Source: Marinobacter profundi
GTDB taxonomy: Bacteria > Pseudomonadota > Gammaproteobacteria > Pseudomonadales > Oleiphilaceae
Reading direction: 5' to 3'
Assembly: GCF_002744715.1 (NCBI RefSeq)
Contig: NZ_KZ319377.1
Location: forward strand, 1 to 64,000
DNA length: 64,000 bases
Numbering within the stretch: the first letter of the stretch is position 1; each line of letters opens with the position of its first letter. The translations under genes and the position numbers were made by a program. Of the stretch, positions 63,738 through 64,000 are shown piece by piece. The notes below the pieces were generated by a model. That model ran no database searches. It was not told where the DNA came from and was given only the letters and a program-made list of their open reading frames with translations.

Positions 63738-64000
63738 GGTGGTCCTGTTCTGGTTGTTGTGTGTAATGGGCTGCAATCATAACAACCGGAGGCAGGATTG
63801 GGCAGTGCCCGGGTGACCGGTTTGCCATCCGCCGGTGACAGTTATGCCATGGCGTCCATGCCGTTGCGGCGGTAGGCTTTATGGCCAGACTGCAAGATCC
63901 GGAATCCGGCAATCAGCGGGCAGGACTCTCCTCCCGCCTTGCCGGGAATGCCGGGGTTTCCACTCTTTCGACGTGAGTTTCAGAGCACCATGGACCTGCC
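63738..64000. other. Right window edge; no supported gene
   Basis: 263 bp with short open frames only. An ATG at 63989 (GAGCACC upstream) reaches the edge after four codons and could start the next rightward gene. Nothing else supported. Confidence 0.3.

Noticed and set aside
63858..63980. Short plus-strand frames at the right edge
   Set aside because: Thirty-odd codons without a ribosome site or recognisable sequence.

Overview
This window is a GC-rich gammaproteobacterial chromosome segment. The order gshB-pilG-pilH-pilI-pilJ-pilK-chpA-chpB-chpC, the run tonB-yqgE-ruvX-pyrR-pyrB-pyrC', the ftsY-ftsE-ftsX-rpoH block and the yrfG-hslR-hslO-pckA run together resemble Pseudomonas and Marinobacter relatives. 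A DUF6091/TatT TRAP-type transporter and a bacterial acyl-CoA-binding protein make a marine Marinobacter-like organism my best guess. This is inferred from gene order and protein character, not from a search. I see no rRNA, tRNA, CRISPR array, IS element or prophage. || Left edge (1-1.8 kb): clearly AT-richer DNA holding leftward gene cassettes separated by two attC-like sites, i.e. the end of an integron cassette array. No integrase gene adjoins it. A stand-alone integron-integrase-like N-terminal domain protein lies 1.4 kb to the right (2864-3172). || 1.8-13 kb: a DUF4442 protein, acyl-CoA-binding protein, GreB, an OmpR/EnvZ-type two-component pair, a hydroxypyruvate isomerase / tartronate semialdehyde reductase pair, sigma-32, and FtsX-FtsE-FtsY. 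Between greB and the next gene is an orphan leftward terminator that may mark a small RNA. || 13-25 kb: RsmD, a membrane fatty acid desaturase, MutM, YrfG, HslR, HslO and PckA, then a TPAT-type TRAP transporter (permease, TatT lipoprotein, solute-binding protein) split by an HU gene on the opposite strand. || 25-31 kb: a leftward run gshB, tonB, yqgE, ruvX, pyrR, pyrB, pyrC'. The pyrC' product has lost its zinc ligands and is probably a structural subunit of aspartate transcarbamoylase. || 31-45 kb: the complete Pil-Chp chemosensory operon that controls type IV pili. Its kinase ChpA is about 2656 residues with eleven Hpt-like modules. || 45-57 kb: zur-znuC-znuB without znuA, a PAS protein with no output domain, a CDGSH protein, a patatin, a GGDEF cyclase, a MEST-like hydrolase, folE-folX, a YccU-type CoA-binding protein, and a CHASE-GGDEF-EAL protein. 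|| 57-64 kb: a copper operon under a textbook MerR-type promoter (MerR regulator, CopA, a 38-residue His-tailed membrane microprotein, a DUF411 protein), then RNase II and an acyltransferase.
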